Positions 61,566 to 64,000 of a DNA stretch of 64,000 nucleotides are shown here, piece by piece (the stretch's first letter is position 1; every line of letters starts with the position of its first letter). Under the pieces are notes generated by a model, which was not told the origin of the DNA, did no database searches, and was given only the letters and a program-made list of their open reading frames with translations. The stretch spans positions 248,001 to 312,000 of the forward strand of contig JACKDP010000006.1 in NCBI GenBank assembly GCA_020633435.1, in the 5' to 3' direction. The position numbers and the translations under genes are program-made. The stretch comes from Myxococcales bacterium (lineage in GTDB: Bacteria; Myxococcota_A; Bradymonadia; UBA7976; UBA1532).

Positions 61566-64000
61566 CTAGCACGGCCGGCCGAGGAGGGGAGGCTCAGGGC
61601 TGGGGGCGGCCTCGACGACGAGGGTGTAGGGGCCGCGCCAGGCGTCGAAGAAGGCGAAGCCGTCCACGAAGATGTAGACGGTCTCACCGGCCTCGAGCTC
61701 GACGGTGACCGCGCTGGCGAGGCTCCAGCGCGTCGTCGTTGCAGGCCAGCTCGGTCTGGGGCAACCCGCAGAAGGAGCGGACGTAGAGGACGGTGTCGGC
61801 GTTGTCGGCGATCACCGTGCGCATCGTCCACGCGCCGGCGGCCGGGGCGGTGAAGGCCCAGACGTTCTGGCCGGCGCCACCGCCGCAGGAGCCCCCTCGA
61901 GGATGAGGGCGTCGCTGGTGTCGCCGTCGACGCTGAACGTCCCGCCGTCGGCGGGGTGGTCGTTGAGCACGCCGGTCTGCCAGTCCGCCGGGCACTCCGC
62001 GGCCGGGGGCGGCGCAGACGGGGGCCCCGCCGTCGGGGGCGTCGATGCAGAGCCCGTCGTCACACCGGGCGAGGACCTGCAGGAAGTCGCAGGCCGCGCC
62101 CTCCTCGATGACCGGCGGGTCCATGATGGGCAGGACGACTGGCTCGCTGGCCAGGCCGGTGGCGTCCAACGCCGAGATGCGGGCCTGGGTGAAGGGCGGG
62201 AAGTCGCCGGGGGAGGAAGCCGACGAAGGTCGCCGAGAAGGCGCCCATCGCCTGCTCCACGGTGTCGAACTGCACGTCGACCGACCCACCGTCCGGGCCC
62301 ACGGGCAGCACCGCGCCGTCGGCGTCGAGGGAGCTCGAGGCGGAACCCGACCACGTTGTCCTCGGCGTCGGTGCCCTCCACCCGGAAGCCGAGGCCGAAG
62401 ACGTCGGCGTTGTAGTACGCGGTGGCCTCGACGATGGCGGGCGGGGTGGCGACGCGGCAGCTGGCGTCCGGGTCGGCCTCGTCGGCCGTGCAGGCCGAGC
62501 CGTCGGGGCAGATGTCGAAGGCGCTCGCGAGATCGCAGGCGTCGCCCAGCTCGATCGCGGCCGGCATGCGCAGGTCCGCGTCGACCGCGTCGGAGGAGAG
62601 GCCGAAGGCGTCGATCACGGTGACCTCGGCGGTGACGAAGGCGGGGAAGTCGAGGGCAGGAAGCCGGAGAAGCGGCCATCGAACTGGTCGCCGTCGAGGT
62701 CGAGCTCCTGGAACCCGATGACGGCGGGGTTGCCGTCGCCGTCGGCCAGCAGGTCGGTGCCGTCGGCGTCGAGCAGGCGCAGCTGCACGAGGGCGGCGTC
62801 GCGGTTGGCGTCGCGGCCCGTCACCCAGATGCCCAGGCCGCCGTTGGCGGCGTTGAAGAAGGCCTCGGCGGTGTCGATGGCGGGCGCCACCTGGGCCACG
62901 CAGATCCCGGCCAGGCAAGCGGATTCGTCAGCGCAGCGGTCGCGGATGCGGAGGGGGAGGATCGCAGGCCGCCCCGTGTCGTCATCCTGGGGCAGGTCTT
63001 CGAACTCGAAGTCGGCGGGCTCGCTCTCCAGGCCTCGATCGTCGACCAGCCAGACCCGGATGCCGACGGCCTCCGGCGGCAGGAGGCCGCCCTCGCGGAT
63101 CAGGGCCGTGAACTCGGCCTGGCCGAAGACATCCTGGATGGGAAGAGCTGGCCCACGGCGCCCCTCGATGGGGCCGTCGGCGGAGAGCAGCTGGGCGCGG
63201 GCGAAGAAGGTGTCGCGGGTGGCGTCCCGGCCTCGATGACGCCTGTCAGATCGGCGCCGTCGCTCCAGAACATGCCGTCCACGATCTCGGGGGCCGAGGG
63301 CTCGCGGCAGACGCCGGCGTCGCCGTCAACGACGCAGAAGGTGTCGGGATCACAGCGGTTGTCGACGCCGTCCGGATCGCGCAGGCCTCGCCCTCGACCA
63401 CCTCGGGCTGGGGGGGGGCGATGGGCACCTCGATGGGGCGCTCTCGTTGCCCTGGGAGTCGACGGCCCGGACGCGGACGCTCGCCGCCCTCGACCCCGGG
63501 GAAGGGGTTGGCGACGGCGGTGAAGTCGCGCTGGCCGAAGACCGGGCGGCGCAGATCCACCGGCTGCTCGAAGGGCATCTGGCCATCGACCAGGATCTCG
63601 ATGATCAGGCTGGTGACGTCGCCGTTGGGATCGGACCCCGGACGCGCAGGTTGATCTGGCTGGCGCCGTCGAGCGCCACGCCGCCTTCGAGGGTCGGCGG
63701 GGCGTGGGCGTCAGCGCGGAGGGCGGTCAGGCCGGAAGGGCCCGACGCCGCCGCCGAAGGCGCTGACGAACACGTAGACCAGCTGGTCGGCCTCGAGCTC
63801 GACGAAGAGGCCGCCCGGAGGGAGCCCAGGTCGTCGTTGCAGGCCAGCTCGGCCTCGGCGTCGTCGCAGGTCGTGCGCACGTAGAGGACGGTGTCGAAGG
63901 CCGTCGGCGCGTCATGCGTGGAGAACGTGTAGACGCCGGCCGCCTCCGCGACGAACGGGATGGCCACCTCGGCGCCATTGCCGGCGCAGGAGCCAACCGC
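61566..64000 (-). CDS. Large secreted protein with PPC-type domains (5' end cut, frame broken)
   Basis: Runs from beyond the window edge to a TAG at 61566. Two or more PPC-like domains are visible (GVYTFSTHDAPTAFDTVLYV with ACNDD; AAGAWTMRTVIADNADTVLYV with ACNDD), plus repeated ~100-residue strand-rich units and cysteine pairs (CDPDTFCVVDGDAGVC, CPDGSACTADEADPDASC). Frame changes about every 150-250 bases. C-terminal tail GETVYIFVDGFAFFDAW. It resembles the C-terminus of the giant lipoprotein at 24.8 kb. Probably exported; function unknown. Confidence 0.6.

Overview
The window is very GC-rich (by eye above 70%) with dense genes, frequent GTG starts and many exported lipoproteins whose mature N-termini are Asp/Ala/Pro/Gly-rich. 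Together with an ElbD-like ether-lipid enzyme, Pkn-type kinase, soluble-adenylyl-cyclase-like protein and Cys-rich surface lipoproteins, this suggests a Myxococcota (former deltaproteobacterial) chromosome. This is inferred from gene content; no rRNA or tRNA gene was seen to anchor it.

Layout. 1-6.5 kb (minus): a three-gene lipid operon (HAD phosphatase, LarA-like protein, four-domain reductase/ligase/ACP/acyltransferase). 6.6-12.7 kb (plus): DUF2505 protein, a frame-broken exported beta-sheet protein, a 2-hydroxyacyl-CoA-lyase-like TPP enzyme, a front-end fatty acid desaturase and a degenerate cyclic-nucleotide-binding protein. 12.8-16.3 kb: DsbA-type oxidoreductase, Nudix hydrolase, PAP2 phosphatase and a RAYT-like transposase. 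16.5-20.2 kb: lipoprotein with a caspase-like His/Cys pair behind a sigma-54 promoter, then a Rieske oxygenase and an alkylglycerol-monooxygenase-like hydroxylase end to end. 20.2-24.7 kb (minus): a six-gene overlapping operon ending in a tetraheme cytochrome. 24.8-28.8 kb: a 1329-residue Cys-rich lipoprotein with an internal duplication. 28.9-30.8 kb: Ser/Thr kinase. 30.9-37.6 kb: two ABC-transporter operons. 37.8-46.1 kb: diheme beta-propeller lipoprotein, endonuclease I, acyltransferase, LysR regulator, small Cys-rich secreted protein and a repeat-bearing M23 peptidase. 46.2-48.3 kb: second caspase-like lipoprotein plus DUF1285 gene. 48.5-58.5 kb (plus): a long translationally coupled operon (KAS III-like, acyltransferase, SDR, CMD-like, sAC-like cyclase, PPIase, HupE/UreJ, sterol methyl oxidase-like, small protein). 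58.5-64 kb (minus): MalQ, amidase and a secreted PPC-domain protein.

How the genes work together. One theme is unusual lipids: making ether lipids and desaturated or acylated lipids, and possibly breaking them down (AGMO-like, lyase-like, lysophospholipase-like). Another is a rich cell surface. The most novel-looking signal is the pair of paralogous lipoproteins at 16.6 and 46.7 kb: both carry YxGHAG and NGC motifs spaced as in clan CD peptidases, both have GKAD shortly after the lipobox, and both start just downstream of a strong sigma-54 -24/-12 match.

Data quality. From about 56.8 kb to the end, every gene on both strands is broken by many single-base indels, against only two broken loci in the first 56 kb. 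This looks like an unpolished contig end rather than gene decay, so the coordinates given there are outer limits of genes whose true frame is interrupted.
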